Assembly (NCBI GenBank): GCA_021464245.1
Contig: JADCRB010000065.1
Span: 1,620,689-1,684,688, forward strand
DNA: 64,000 nt
Reading direction: 5' to 3'
From: Carallia brachiata
Taxonomy: Eukaryota > Streptophyta > Magnoliopsida > Malpighiales > Rhizophoraceae
Position numbers and translations under genes: made by a program. The notes beneath the pieces are model-generated. The model was not told the origin of the DNA and ran no database searches. It saw nothing but the letters and a program-made list of their open reading frames with translations. This document shows, in pieces, positions 37,901 to 50,800 of this stretch. The stretch's first letter is position 1. The number at the start of each line of letters is the position of its first letter.

Positions 37901-38657
37901 ATTTCTCAAATGCCATTTGAAACAAAAGTTAAAATAATTAATGATTACTCCTTTTTTTATTTTTATTTTTTGTTTTTGAATAGTATGAACCGTACATCTG
38001 TTCGTGCTACATGTGGCATAGGCCTGTAGCCCAAACGATTAATCAAATCTCCAAATGGCCCACAGTTCTCGCCAACTAGCCAATGGGCCCATTTTTCTAT
38101 CCCCATCTCAACCGTCCAAAAAAGAAAAGAAGGGCCGTTTCTTCTGTACAACGGCCACATTTTTTCGAAATTCAAATTTCAAAAAACCGACGGACTTTTA
38201 CTTTTTTTTGCTTGCTTGCTTGATTGATACATGGACTTTGAAGCAAGAATGATGGCCCCCACGAAGAAACTATCAAGCTCTACTCAGTCCCTATGATCGC
38301 CACGCGTACAATGTTGCCAGGTGTCAAAGATCCACGGGAACTGCAGATCGGGCATGGCGATTCCCAGGTGGAGAAACGGTTTTGGTTCCTGTTTTTCATT
38401 TTCCCCACATTTCCCGCCTAAACGGCAATTGTCAAAAGGAAAAACGGCGTTCTCTCTTTAATAAAGAAAAAAAAAAAGAAGATATATATATATATATATA
38501 ATATATTTTTAAACCTTGCAATTTTTTTTATATAAAGACAAAGATCACTTTTCCAATCCCTGTGTCTGACAGTGTTTTCTTTGTTTTGCCTCGGTCTGGA
38601 AAGGGAACCAAATACTCACAAAGCGGAGTCGCGAGGTTGTCTGATCGGTCAGTTTTC
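34901..38657. other. Intergenic, no gene recognised
   Basis: Very AT-rich between 35700 and 36500. 35220-35640 is GC-richer with no recognisable product. One probable micro-insertion lies at 37325-37363. An (AT)n tract is at 38484-38501. Confidence 0.5.
37325..37363 (+). mobile_element. Probable 21-bp poly(A) micro-insertion
   Basis: CCTCGGAGA at 37325-37333 and CCTCAGAGA at 37355-37363 differ by one base. They flank CAAGAC followed by an A run. Confidence 0.45.
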
Positions 38658-40833
38658 ATGGAAAAAGAGACTATCAAAGAGCCACAAAAACGACCACAAC
38701 AACAACATGCTGTTGTTGTTGTTTCTGGTACGAAACCCTGCTGTCTGTCCTTTTGTGTGTGTGTGTGTTTTGGTTGTTTGTTTGGTGGATTGACGTTAGT
38801 TAGTTGTCGTTTGATGTTAAAAGGGGAGAAATCGAAGCTGCGGTATCCGTTGAGATCGGCGACCAAATCGAAGGACGAGAAGCCGCCGGTGAATGAATTG
38901 TCTACTGCTTCTGCTTCTCGGAGGAGGTAGCAATTTCTCTTTTTATTTTTTATTTTTATTTTCTTTCTTTTTTTTTTTTGTTTTAAAATTTTGCAAAGGA
39001 AATGCTTGTAGGAGAATGGGTTAACATGATATGGAGACAAGACAAATGAGGTTTTCTTTCTTTCCTTATAATCTCAGGAGATTTTTTTTTTTTTTTAAGA
39101 CATTTTAGCCTAAACCAACTGGTTTGAGAAAGAGTTTCATTTTGCGGATATATTGTCGTTACCATTTGAACTACAAGTTCGCGGCAATCCCAGCAGAGAT
39201 GAGAAACAGATTTGTTACTACCATTTTTATTACAATTTCAGGGTGTTATGTTTCAATTTTTGATGCTTCATTGAGGGATCCTAAATTGAAATTTCGGATC
39301 TTTGGATTTTCCCTGCTTGCAGACCAATGAACCTGAGGACATAGTACATGCTGATTCACTTGTTGGGGTTTTTTTTTATTTTTTATTTTTTTATTTTTCA
39401 GGAGAACACCTGCATCGGCTGTAAGCAAAAGTGTGGGAGTTCTTGATCTCTCCAGCGGGGACAGATCAGGCAAGCCACCCAAAAGGCTTTCCATTCCTTC
39501 AAAGTCAGCGGCCCATCCACTCCCAAGAACAGCTAGGAGCATTACTCCAATACCTGAGGCCAGAATAAAGAGATCTAACAATGGTCAATCCAAAAGTGAA
39601 ACACCTTTTTCTGAAATTTCAAGAGCATCAAGCCGAAAGAGGTTCTCTGCACTCTCTTCCACTTCGTATTGGCTATCACAGATTAAGCTCTCTGAATCAG
39701 CTGCTAAGCATTCAATTTCGCTTGGTTTCTTCAAACTGGCCATAGAAGCTGGATGTCAGGTATGTAATCTTCGTGCTTCAGACTTCAGCATAAGTGTAGT
39801 TAAGAACTCTTCTAGCTTATGTTTCATATATATATATATAATGTTAGATATGTTGATGTCAAATGCTCTTTGGGTGTTTTTTTTTTTTTTTTCTTTTCTT
39901 TGCAACTGCCATCAACCCCAGCCGCTTCAACGGATGCGGGATGAGCTTAAATCATATGTGCGTCGTCATGACTTGGGTGAAATTGGAGAGAGTCTGAAAG
40001 AACTGTTTGTGACCTATAATATCTCAGACAATCAAGAGCAGGTGCAGGTCTCTGAAACCTGTTCGCATGTGCCGGAAGAGGGAACCCGTTCATCTGATGA
40101 TGAAGTGCACAGCTTACCTTCCACGACGGCAACTAGGAAATTGAGACCCAGGCCCTTGAATGCTGATGCTGTTCAAGTGCCCACAGTTGCTACATCAGCC
40201 AACAAGGTCATCAATGTGAAGAATACTACCGCAGCCAGAACGAGGGCACCTTCGAAGAAGGGTGTGGCAAATGCAAGGTCTGTGCACAAGTCGGAGAGGA
40301 TACCCCAGAAGCCAACTAAGCAGAAAACTGGTAAAGAAAATGACAGGATTAAACGGCAGGGAAAGAAAGCTGCTCCTGATAAAGGCAAGTGTATGGATTA
40401 ATTCCCTTTTACATTCTTCTTCTCTGTAATTATCAACGTATGTAGTTGACACAATTGATAATTTTATCTACGGTTCCAGTCAGCCCTTCAGCTGCTGTCG
40501 TAGCTGCATCTGAAGAGGACAAAGAAAATGCGGTAAAGTTCTGATCCGAAGGCAAATTGATTTTTCTTGTTGATTATATGCTGTATTAAATCTAATGACG
40601 AGGTAGTCATGGTGCTTGGGAGAATGTACATCGACTTACATAGTAACCTCTGTAGACTGTAATCAATTGTGGATGTTGCAGTTAATAAAGCATGTTCTGC
40701 AATTGTGTTAAACTTGCATGGTAAAAGTTTCAGGCTTGTCCCGGGATTTTAACTGATATACTCTTCCGTCCATCCTGTTTTTCTTTCATAGGTTGCTTTG
40801 CCGACTGACGATATCAGTCTGACGGAGGAGTAA
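38658..40833 (+). CDS. Conserved plant protein of unknown function with two KEN tripeptides
   Basis: Six exons: 38658-38727, 38824-38926, 39402-39759, 39922-40384, 40480-40532, 40792-40833; 362 residues. I do not know its function. It is basic and Ser-rich, with a conserved core around residues 135-205: YWLSQIKLSESAAKHSISLG, then FFKLAIEAGCQPLQRMRDEL and KSYVRRHDLGEIGESLKELF. Similar proteins occur in other eudicots as uncharacterised. The C-terminal third is Lys/Arg-rich and has two KEN tripeptides (TGKENDR and DKENAV), the form of APC/C degrons; a cell-cycle role is inference only. Intron 4 (40385-40479) has a GC donor: AG|GCAAGT. Without that splice the protein ends KGKCMD. Intron 1 (38728-38823) is exactly 96 nt and open in frame, so retention would insert a Cys-rich stretch. 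An ATG at 38814 is an alternative start. No frame breaks. Confidence 0.75.
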
Positions 40834-41862
40834 GTGGGAGATGTTGCCTCCTATTCATGGGCTTGTCTTCAGTTTTTATTTTTTATTTTTGTGTGGAGAC
40901 CTCTGTACTAATTTTTGGTAATTGTGCTCTACAATGGAATTTGTTTTAGTATTGTAATACAAATCTTGATTTACATAAATAATAGTGTTCTCTATTACCT
41001 TTTCTGAGTGAAAACTTGACTCGCATTTGGGTCTAATTTTGATGCCATGCATCACAAATTTGGCCGAAGAAACGAAGTCCATATCAGAATATGTAGTAGC
41101 TTGGAGATCTGAAATAAATCCTATAAGCAGTCAAAGTCTCAACAATACGAATTACATAAACATTACAATGACAATCCATGCAGCCGCATCATCAATTCAC
41201 CCAGCCGGGTTGTGCACCACTGTCGAAACAAGATATCTATTAATGAAGATAAGTATGCCGAAAACCTCATATCACTTGGGAGGGAGCTGGGCTCTACGTG
41301 CACTACTAGCATATAAGTTAAACGTGCATGTTCAGTGTAAAACAACAGTCTATTAACATCTAATTTACCTTTCCCAGGCCCGAAATTAGTATTTTCAGCC
41401 CAATTATCATGTCAGATGTAATTATGTAACTAACCGACAGAGGTAATAACTCATAATATGGCTGGAACCAAGACCAACTGGTGCCGCATCCTGATCCCTT
41501 TAATCCCACAGAAACCGAATGTCTTTCTCAATACTATAATTGATGATATTTTCCACTGCGTAGAATCAAGTCAGACAGCAGAGTCAAACTTTTAAAGCAA
41601 AGCCAAGACATTGCACACTAATTCAATGCAAAATGTTACACAAATTTCTATTTTTCACAAGCCTAATAACAATGCAGGAAAGGTCCCATCAGAAACATAG
41701 AAGCACTAACATTCCAAATAGAGAGAGAAGCAATATGCAATACACGAGGAGTTGATAAAGTTTGGATCTGGATCCAGATTCTTAAAGTGCCCATGTTACT
41801 CGACGCATGCCTTGAAACCTTCGAGGATATTTGGACTTCCTCACCAGATCACAAAGGCTGGG
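40834..41862. other. Convergent 3' flanks
   Basis: Gap between the ends of the KEN-containing gene and the E2 gene. It probably holds both 3' untranslated regions. No other gene recognised. Confidence 0.5.
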
Positions 41863-43823
41863 TTAATCTGCCGTCCAGCTCTGCTCCACAATTTCTCTAA
41901 CCCTACGATTGTACTCACGCTTATTCTCACTAAACATCCGAGCAGCTTCAGAATTTGCAGGAGAATTGGGATTGGGGTCACAGAGCAATGACTGCAAGGA
42001 TTCAATACATGGTCTCAATCAAGTATATTATTCACAGAGGCAAGATCAAAAAAATGGGTAAAACAACACCGTATTAGAATTGCTAGGCCGTGTCAGCATT
42101 CATCAAAAAAGGAACTGAAGACATTAATATGCACAGTGTCGTTTATGATTAATAGCCTAAAATGACGTATAGTTGAAGGCTGAGGCACAGGCCATTATGT
42201 TGCGGCACATGCTTGAAACCATGACCAGGTCAGAGAACAATGAAGATTTGGTACAAACCATGGCACATGCATGTCTCATGAACAATTCTTTGCCAGAAAT
42301 TAATGCTACAAGCATTTAAATCTCCACGTCGGTCCTAGTAACATGAACTAAGAGAAATCAGAGTCCAACATAGACTCCCAGATTCAGTACTCTTTAGACT
42401 ATGCTATTAAGTAGGGTTCAGACAATCAATTTTGCCTTTGCTGAGTAAATTTACTGTGGTAGGTAGAAATTAAATGCAAACCGCTATGCATTTAATTAGC
42501 TGATGCCCATAATGTTTATGCTAAAATTTGCTTCTTAAGATTCTAAAAATGTTCAGTTTTTGTGATTCTATTCCCAGGATATCTCATAGTGCCAAAAACA
42601 GTTGAATGGTAATACATTATGTCCATGCAGTATTTTGCATTTAGTAGTTGATTTTGACGCCATCGGGTGGTTCATAATAATTAGATTTTGGGAATTACTG
42701 CTGCTGATCCCTCACTCTGAGTTCTGATTGTTCAAAGAACAAAATCTAAGCAGGTAAAATATTTCTCCCCCTTCAAAGGATACCTAAGCATAAGTCTGAA
42801 ATTGTTCAAGACATTCTTTACAGAAAAAAAAAAAAAAATCAAGGTAAATGACGAGGTGGGAAGTTTTTACAGCTGCAAATGAAACCAAACTTCATTGCAG
42901 AAAGCTCACCCATATCATTTTAGTGCGCAAATTGGAATAATAAAGAGGCCAATCGCGAGCAATAAAATATGGCACCCATATCTTCACTCTTCATTTTTGA
43001 GTGCGGTCATGTGCTCTCCTAAGTGCATTCTGGTGTACAAAAGACCTTGAAATGTCCAGATGTAGGTATGCTAAACTTACACCAGTGGTATTTACTAAGC
43101 GAGCCACTTGTGAAATTCAATCTCAACAGTATATAACCAAGGCTACCTGAATAGATGTGAGTATAGCTGCAACATCATATATAGGACTCCACTGATTTTG
43201 AAGAATATCTAAACAGATGCTTCCATCTGCATAAACTGTCAAAAAGCCCAAATAACACCTGTAAACCTCAGCTTGAAACCTTTAAGTAGTAGCTGGAGCA
43301 ATAATAAATAAAATGTGCAAGCTAAATATTATATCCAGTCCAACTTACTGTTTGGGTGAAACATTCGGGAAACAAAACGCACTGTTGGTGGTTTGTTTGG
43401 ATAATCCTCTGTGAACTGAAGAGTCAACTTGAACGTGCCTGAAAAACTCAGAAGACAGTTCCTGATGTAGATTTTATACTCTTACAATAAACAAAAATAA
43501 AGCATAAGCCTATCTGATTCACACATTTGGCAAATCCTTTCATCAAGAACAAGCTTTAGAGCAGGGACTACTCACCTCCATCCCAAGGAGTATCATCGGG
43601 ACTGCAATTTAGGCAAGGGAAGAAATTAGAAATGGCTTATCAAACATAACACGGTAAAGGAAAAACAGTGAAATGTAGACATTGGATTCTTAAATTACCC
43701 AAAAATCACAGCATTCCAAAGCATTATGTTGTTGTCTTGGGGTGCCCCGCTGATCCCTGCAGGTGGGTCTTGCTGCAGCCTCTTAAAATCCCTCATCAAT
43801 CTCTTCCTCGCAGGAGTTGACAT
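41863..43823 (-). CDS. UBC2: Ubiquitin-conjugating enzyme E2, RAD6 type (UBC1/UBC2)
   Basis: Accepts ubiquitin from E1 on an active-site Cys and passes it on with E3 partners; the plant RAD6 homologues monoubiquitinate histone H2B with HUB1/2. Five exons: 43823-43699, 43601-43576, 43438-43349, 43235-43147, 41991-41863; exact phases and 152 residues, the family length. It starts [20 protein letters not shown]. The UBC fold follows, with HPN at 78-80 and the catalytic Cys88 in GSICLDIL, and the end is VEQSWTAD. The last intron (41992-43146) is 1155 bp and contains no gene I can see. An untranslated first exon (about 44345-44240) and a leader intron (donor GTGAGT at 44239, acceptor about 43835) precede it. 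No frame breaks. Confidence 0.96.
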
Positions 43824-44345
43824 GGTCACCACCTACAGCCACCGATCATCATCAATTTTTTAACCAACAAAGTAAGATGGACAAGAACAGGACAACACTA
43901 AACTTAAATTAAACAACTACTACAAAAGATGCATGCTTTCGGAATATGATCAAGTCCGGCACAAGCACAGCCAAAACCCTCAGAATTGTAATTAGAGACC
44001 CAAAAATCGAAACAACAATCCAAATTCCAATTAAAAAAAAAAACAACAAAATATTCGTTTCGACTATTGAAACCCAAGATTTCAATTGACGAATCCCCGA
44101 AACCATCTGCATAAACAAAGAATTCCGATCTTCCACCGACTACGGAGGAGATCTAATCAACGGCTTAAACAAAAAAACCACGAAATTGGGGAAAGAAAAG
44201 GAAAAATCGAAACTTTAATCGAGCCAAAAAAATACTCACCTGAGAGAAAATTCGATGAGAGAGAGAAAGAGAGAAAGAGAGAGAGAGCTAGGGTTTGAGG
44301 CGGAGGCTGAGCTTCGATTGAATTGTTGATTATTAAATACAGAAT
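43824..44345 (-). promoter_or_regulatory. 5' leader, leader intron and telo-box of UBC2
   Basis: The leader carries a purine/pyrimidine tract (GAGAGAAAGAGAG, about 44257-44287). A telo-box (AAACCCTAG, minus strand; 44288-44296) lies next to it. Telo-boxes are common in plant housekeeping genes. A leader intron follows, with splice sites near 44239 and 43835. Confidence 0.6.
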
Positions 44346-44731
44346 CAAGAATCCATTAGATTAGATTAAATTAGATAGAAGCAAAAAAAGCAAAGTGAAG
44401 AAGATGGGGCCCGTTTTAGGGTTTTCTTCCTAGGGATTATTGATTATTGTGGCCGGTTTCTTGTGTGGAGAGAAGATAGGCGGGCCGTCCTGTCAGTCGT
44501 CCCCACCACCTTCTCTCTCTGCGCACGACATGTTGCGTGTGCCGGTGTACTTGAGAATTTAGAGATTTGGGCCCTCGTCAGTCAACATGTATTTACTTTC
44601 TAATTAATTAATTATATTTATTTCTATTGATTATTCTATTAACTTATTATTACTCTAGATAAGTTAGACTATTTATTTACAACCTGTAAAAAGCAAATTC
44701 TATAAACACAATAACAGCTTGTTTGTTGCGT

Positions 44732-45235
44732 GTTTTATTCAAGGTTGTCAGAATCGGACCGGACATCGAATCGGAAATATTAGTGGGTTAAGGTTCAACC
44801 GGTTGAACCGGTCGAACCGGTATTTGAACCGGTATTTAATAATATATATGTGTATAAAATAATTATAAAAATAATATTTATAAATAGTTATTAAATATTA
44901 ATTTTTCTAATTTTAAGGATGAAATTGAAATTTTTAATAGATTTAGAGCTAAATTGAACTTTTAAATTAAAGTTAATGCTTAAATTATAATTTAAATAAC
45001 ATTTGGGGTCAAATTGTAATTTATGAATTTTTTAATTTTAGTGGACCGGTTCAACCGGTCCGGTTTTCACCGGTTTTTACCAGTTTTGACCGGTTCTTGA
45101 CCGGTTTTTTCTGGTTTTGACCGGTCCGAGTCACCCTTCAAAATTTACCAAAACCGGCCCGGACCACCGGCCGGTCCCCGGTTCAACCGGTCCGACCGGC
45201 CGGTCCGGTTCGGTTCTGACAACAGTGGTTTTATT
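44732..45235. mobile_element. hAT-type MITE with CCGG-rich ends, 488 bp
   Basis: Element 44740-45227 is flanked by a perfect 8-bp duplication GTTTTATT (44732-44739 and 45228-45235), the length expected of hAT transposons. The terminal inverted repeats begin CAAGGTTGTCAGAATCGGAC and, from the other end, CACTGTTGTCAGAACCGAAC. Subterminal regions are packed with CCGGTT and AACCGG motifs on both strands; the centre is AT-rich. It has no coding frame, so it depends on a transposase supplied elsewhere. A perfect target duplication suggests fairly recent insertion. Confidence 0.85.
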
Positions 45236-45819
45236 TGACGTGTTTTGTTTCGGAGAGGAAAAAATTAAAATTATAATGGTTATTTTTTACTTTTATTTTT
45301 TTATTTTTTTCTCTTAATTTTTTATATTTATTTAAATAATTTATTTTTTTATTATTTTTTTCAAATAAATTATTTTTTTTATACTTTATTTCCTTCAACT
45401 TTCTCTACTTTTTTAAATAACTTATTTTCTTCACCACAATTTTTTTTCCACATTTTTCTACTTTTTCACATCACTCCAAACATACCATAAAAGTCATGAG
45501 ATTTTGTATGACAAGCGGACATTTATTATTATCAACCTTTTATTGAAAACTCAAACTCATAATTTCTCACGTAATAAACTTTTTAACCATGTCAATTCTC
45601 AACCATATATCATACTTTAATCTTACCAATTTGACTATTATCTTATCAGAAATCATACTTTAATCTTACCATCCCAGCCATATATCATTACTTTCATCTC
45701 AACCGTCTATCATACTTTCATCTAACCTACATTCATTGTTTTGTAAAATTGAAAGTCAGATAGGATTCTTCCTTCCTTGAAAGTCTCCATATTAAAATCA
45801 TTTTCTACATAAGGTTAAA

Positions 45820-45870
45820 GAAAGTTAAAAAATTCTTGTCAAAAAAAAAAGGGGGGAAAGTTAAAAAATT
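45820..45870 (+). mobile_element. 21-bp poly(A) micro-insertion with 15-bp target duplication
   Basis: GAAAGTTAAAAAATT at 45820-45834 recurs exactly at 45856-45870. The insert is CTTGTCAAAAAAAAAA followed by five G. Confidence 0.75.
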
Positions 45871-46769
45871 GTTTTAAAGTCCAATTATGGAATAGCGCAT
45901 GGTAAAGCAACGCGCAGGCATCTCTCATCTGTGTTACATAGGTTTAATGTCCAATTATGGAATTCTCCACTCGTTTCTATTCATTATTTATATTCCATAC
46001 TTTTCCAAATTTATATCATTGGTCATATTCTATTTTGGTAGAGTATATAGAGGTCTTTCTTCTTTTTTTTTTTTCAATTATTCTTTGTAGATGATCTTTG
46101 GAACTGGTGCATATTCTAAAATATTGGCATTCTTTGATTTCATCCGGATGAAATATTATATATTAAAGTAAACATAAGGACTACACAACTCAAAAATCTA
46201 ATTACAAATATATTCGCGATAAATTTTTTCTAAAAAATAAACACAAGCACTGCACGGTCCACACTAAGTGGATCAAATAATTGTACCATAAGATAGAAAA
46301 AGTTTTTCTTTTTATTAAAAAATTTATTGGGTCATATGCTACATAATAGAGATTGTTCATTTTTTTCTCACAAACTTTATATTTCCCTTTTAAGATTGAA
46401 AATTAAGAACTCTAAAAAGAAAATCTAAGTTTTTAACTATAACTATTGGATGTCTGTTGAGGTACTTAAAATCAAACAAATTAAATAGACGCATTGTTAA
46501 AACCCTAAAATAACTGAAATGGGCTGCATTTAAAATAACAAGTATATTTTTTTAATATATATCGCATTGTTAAAAAATATACTACACAATTTTGAAAATG
46601 TACTACGATTTTTAGACATAAAAAAAGGGGTTTTTTTTTTTAGCTGTCGCAGTACCGTGTATAGGTTTTGAAGTTGAACTCGTAAATGCACGGTAACTTT
46701 ATTCCTTCTTATCTTATCCCCATAACGTATTATTCCAATATGTTTGTGAATGTCTAATTGACTACCGCG

Positions 46770-46825
46770 AAAACATTTATTTATTTATTATTTTTTTTTT
46801 TTGGTCCTAACAAAAACATTTATTT
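46770..46825 (-). mobile_element. 30-bp poly(A) micro-insertion with 13-bp target duplication
   Basis: AAAACATTTATTT at 46770-46782 recurs exactly at 46813-46825. On the minus strand the insert reads TGTTAGGACCA, an A run, then TAATAAAT. Confidence 0.7.
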
Positions 46826-47310
46826 GTACAGAGGAAAACCATCATATGTGGTAGATTAACGGTAATTTAGTGTATTTTTTGTACTTACGATCTTAGTTAG
46901 AGTTTCAATGATAACTCCTGAAAATTTTGACCTTTAAATTTGATTAGTTTAATCGTTGTCTGTATGTCGCTAATTTTAAACTTGGTGATTGTCGTGCTTG
47001 ACTTGAGGGAAGTTTACTCAGACCCTATAATACTCGGGTGGTAGATGTTTATCTATTAGTTGGGTTGAATTCAGTATATAAATAAGAAATATTCCGACTT
47101 TAGTCTACCGATTCAGCGTACCAACAATAAATTTTATTTTTATCAAACAAAAATACAAAGGAAAGAAATTTGTGCCGAAGTGCAACGCATTCTTACCAAC
47201 CAATCGAAAACAAATTATCTTAATAGATATTCCATTTTGATCAGCTCCCTCCATCGCTTTCTCAATTCTCCCCGTTGGTTCATCGATGGATGCAAACAAA
47301 TTTTCAGGGG

Positions 47311-47320
47311 AAAAAAAAAA
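47311..47320 (-). terminator. RNA polymerase III terminator of tRNA-Ala
   Basis: A run of ten T on the minus strand begins 10 nt after the mature tRNA end. Confidence 0.85.
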
Positions 47321-47330
47321 CGCTGGAAGT

Positions 47331-47403
47331 TGGAGATGCAGGGGATCGAACCCTGTACCTCTCGCATGCAAAGCGAGCGCTCTACCATTTGAGCTACATC
47401 CCC
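47331..47403 (-). tRNA. trnA-UGC: tRNA-Ala (anticodon UGC)
   Basis: A 73-nt cloverleaf without an intron. The acceptor stem GGGGATG pairs with CATCTCC and includes G3:U70, the alanine identity pair. The anticodon stem CTCGC/GCGAG encloses the loop TTTGCAT, anticodon TGC. The T arm has GGTTCGATCCC. CCA is not encoded, as in nuclear genes. It is transcribed by RNA polymerase III from internal A and B boxes. Confidence 0.97.
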
Positions 47404-47822
47404 ACATGATGTTTGTAATATGCTCATATAATCATGAATGGTTCTTCTCATCTAAACTTTTGTGATTATTGTTCAAGTATATATAATTGTGTAAATAAAT
47501 ACATCTATGTTTTGAAAAAAATCAGAGCATGCCGAGCGAAGAGCTTGCAACTAAGGATCAACAATAATGAATTATAAAGCAACCAATTGAATTTTGCCTT
47601 TTCTGTCGCAATCTCACTGGACAATCTTTTATTTTGTACATGATACGGGCTAATTAATTAATTATAAAGCAAAACAAAAATGAAAACAAAGAATTTCAAT
47701 TTCAAATCATCAACTGGGGCGATCTCTGTTGTTTCCGAAGTTGTAAATGAACCTTCAGAGGCAGAAAACGGCAATGGAGGTGGCAGAAATACCGAACTTC
47801 CCGGCCGAGAACTTGTCGAAGT
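47404..47822. other. Gap between tRNA-Ala and the WRKY 3' end
   Basis: Probably the WRKY 3' untranslated region on the right; nothing else recognised. Confidence 0.5.
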
Positions 47823-50800
47823 CTATTTGTTTGTATAGCTCGATGAACATGCAGTGCTGCTATTGCCACTGCCAGTGCCAATCAGAGATGAGAGAGCGGC
47901 TGCTAATGCAGATTGGAAACTTGCGTCTGCTGTGATTGCCTTAGTTGCAGCAGCAACAGTATCCGGTAGGGAGGGCCGGGGATGAGGATTCTTTTGCATA
48001 TAGGACTGATAAATGTTGCTATCTACAGATTGTCTTCCAAGGTTTATTAATGTTCCAAGATGGTTCCTGTTGTAGTGTTGGGAAGTGCTGCCATAGCTAG
48101 GATACACATTGCCCCCAGCCATCGCGCTAGATTCAGAAGAACCGAAGCTAAAGCTTGTGGAAGGAAATTTTGGAACAGGAACATAGCTTGACGGAAAACT
48201 ATTGAAGTGAGAGGAAGAGGTGGGCGGATTTGAAGTGAGGTCAAGAGTGATTGTAGGATGGGAAAGTGATGAAGCTAGAGAAGGGTTTTGTATGTAGAAT
48301 GGATTGTTAGACAATTTTGAGTTGTCGTTGGACAGGTAAAACTTCAATCCATGGAGAGCAGAACTAGACGAAGATGATGAGCCGGTCAACAGCATGGAAG
48401 CAGCTGCAGAAGTTGTAGAAGCCATGGGCGTGGCCGAAACTGGAAGTGGGTGGTTGTGTGTTCCTTCGTAGGTGGCTATTAAGATGGACATATCGTCAGC
48501 ACATCTTTGCACCTGAAATGTCCAAGAATACATAGAAATTTGTTAAGAGGATAGAAAATTAACTCCAGTATGGAGTCTCCCTCCACTGCGAGTCTTTTGA
48601 GATTTGAGGGAGAGTTAAATATATCCAATCTTAACCCGTATCAATTTAAAAACATAAAATAAACAAAGGGAAGATAGTCTTATTTTTACTTAATGAAATG
48701 TAAATGCAATACCTGTTTCCTTACTGGACATGATGATCCAATAGTACAACGATAATATGCTCGCGGACATGGATTTCCTTTTGAAATCTTCTGTCCATAT
48801 TTTCTCCATTGGCATCCGTCGTTCATCTTTGTAAATAAAAAGGTTTGTCAGCTTACGAATTAAATTGATAAAGCACTGGTATGGACAAATATATATGGAA
48901 TGGAATTTCAATGAGTCAATTTATCGGATTGGACAACAAAATACTGACAGTGGGGTTATCGCATCTTGCTCTCACAGAAACCCTTGCTTTTTTGAATGGA
49001 TTCTGTTGTAGAACTTCATCGTCATCTCCACTTCTTATTGTCTTCATAACCTTACTAGGCCGCCAGGTCTCGCCGTATTCCTCCTTTGCTTCTTCAAGGC
49101 TGTTCACGGGACTTCGCTTTTCGCTTGTGTAAGATTTTGGCAAATCAAACTTGCAGTCTAGTCCAAGAGACAACCCTCTATCAACTTCCTCAGCATCTGC
49201 TCTTTGGCCAGAGATTTTAAGATTCTTTGTTCCATTATCACTTTTGGGGTCTCTTGAAAATCCAAGGCTCAAAGAAACAGGGTCCTGTTCTTCAAAGACT
49301 TTATGGCTATTGGCGGTTGTCTCTGTAGATTCCTTTGTTTCTTCTTGCTGAATTATACCATAGAATTGCATTTGAAGGGCCTGATAATCCTTCATTTTTT
49401 GATCCAAGTACATCTTTAATCTTTGGTTTTCTTCTCTTGCCTCGCCCATTTCAGCTCGTGCAGATTCAAGCAGATTCGAGATTGAAGAAGGTGCTTTTGG
49501 GTCAGATTCCATGGTGGATCTGCCCTCCTTGATAGGTACCTGTTCAAACATGTGGTTATTTCCTAATTAAATTGAAACAAAACCCAATAAAAAAAGAGCT
49601 ATATACCTTTCTCGATAACATGTTCACAGAATTTAATTTGTTTTGAATATGAATTACCTCTCGTAGAATTTTTCTGAATGTAGTATGTTATGATTTTTCA
49701 TAAACAAAATTTATTTATCTTGACGACATATTCATAGAATTCAGTTTGTTTCGATGATATGATAATCATATATATTAATATCTGATGACACGTATAATTA
49801 TTATATCATCGAGACAAACAAATTTTGCTCAAAGTATATCACAAAGTGCTAGATTTGTTAAAAAAATAAAAAAAAAAAGTAAAACTGTTACTTTTAAAAG
49901 TGAGTGTTGAATTCGTCACTCCACATAAAGTTACTAATATTTTTGTATATTTAACATTTTATTCTACTATAAGTATAATAGAATACCTATAATAGAATAA
50001 TATTAACCTTTCATATTTAATTGTATACTGCATATACATGTAATAGTACCAAATGCACCCTAAATCTATAGTCTGTGCAGTTGATTTTGCTGTGATTAAT
50101 GTCTTAATTATCAACTTCTTTATTGTTTGTATACGTCTAATAGTTTCTTTGTTAGACAGCCGGTTAAACTTTTTAAAAAGGAGACTGATTCCTTCACTAT
50201 AAACCTTCCTCTACTTAGGAAATAAAAAATATTCTACAGCTAATTATCTTTGTGGTTTCGACTCCATTGATTTGGAGTATATAAATTTTATATGTTCCTA
50301 CCTCTTTGGTTAAGCTTAAACCCTCCTGTTCTGGAGAAGAGGACTTCCGCGGGTTACTTCCAACCTGAAGTATAATAAATATAAGCTAACGATGTCATCA
50401 ACATGGACATTTGGTTAGCGAATAGATATGCGCCAAACAAGTAATTGGTAGTGAAATTTGCAAAATATCAACATGATTTGTGTTTAAAACTTTCTGCACG
50501 TTTCTTTTTTGATAAATTAGAAGACTTTTATTGAATGAGTAGTGAATAATACATACCAGAGCTTAAAATTGCTAAGGACTATTAAATGGACACGGCGATA
50601 GTGTACAAATTGAAAACAGCCAACAAGAAAGGCTTTTGTTTTGCTATCTCTAGATTAGCCAATAAGGCAGCAGATCTACATTAGGATCTTGTCCGTAGAC
50701 TGAATTAGCAATCCCCAACCAACACTTTGTTGTATGAAGACATTTGGCATTAATGAATTTGGGTTCAACCCCTTTGTCAAAAAAAAAAAAAAAAAAAGAA

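Larger units (their letters stand above)
45236..47330. other. Intergenic, no gene; two micro-insertions
   Basis: T-rich at 45280-45480. Two micro-insertions (45820-45870 and 46770-46825) interrupt it. Nothing else recognised. Confidence 0.5.

Noticed and set aside
47105..47451. Short frames overlapping the tRNA
   Set aside because: They are translations of the tRNA-Ala gene and its flanks.
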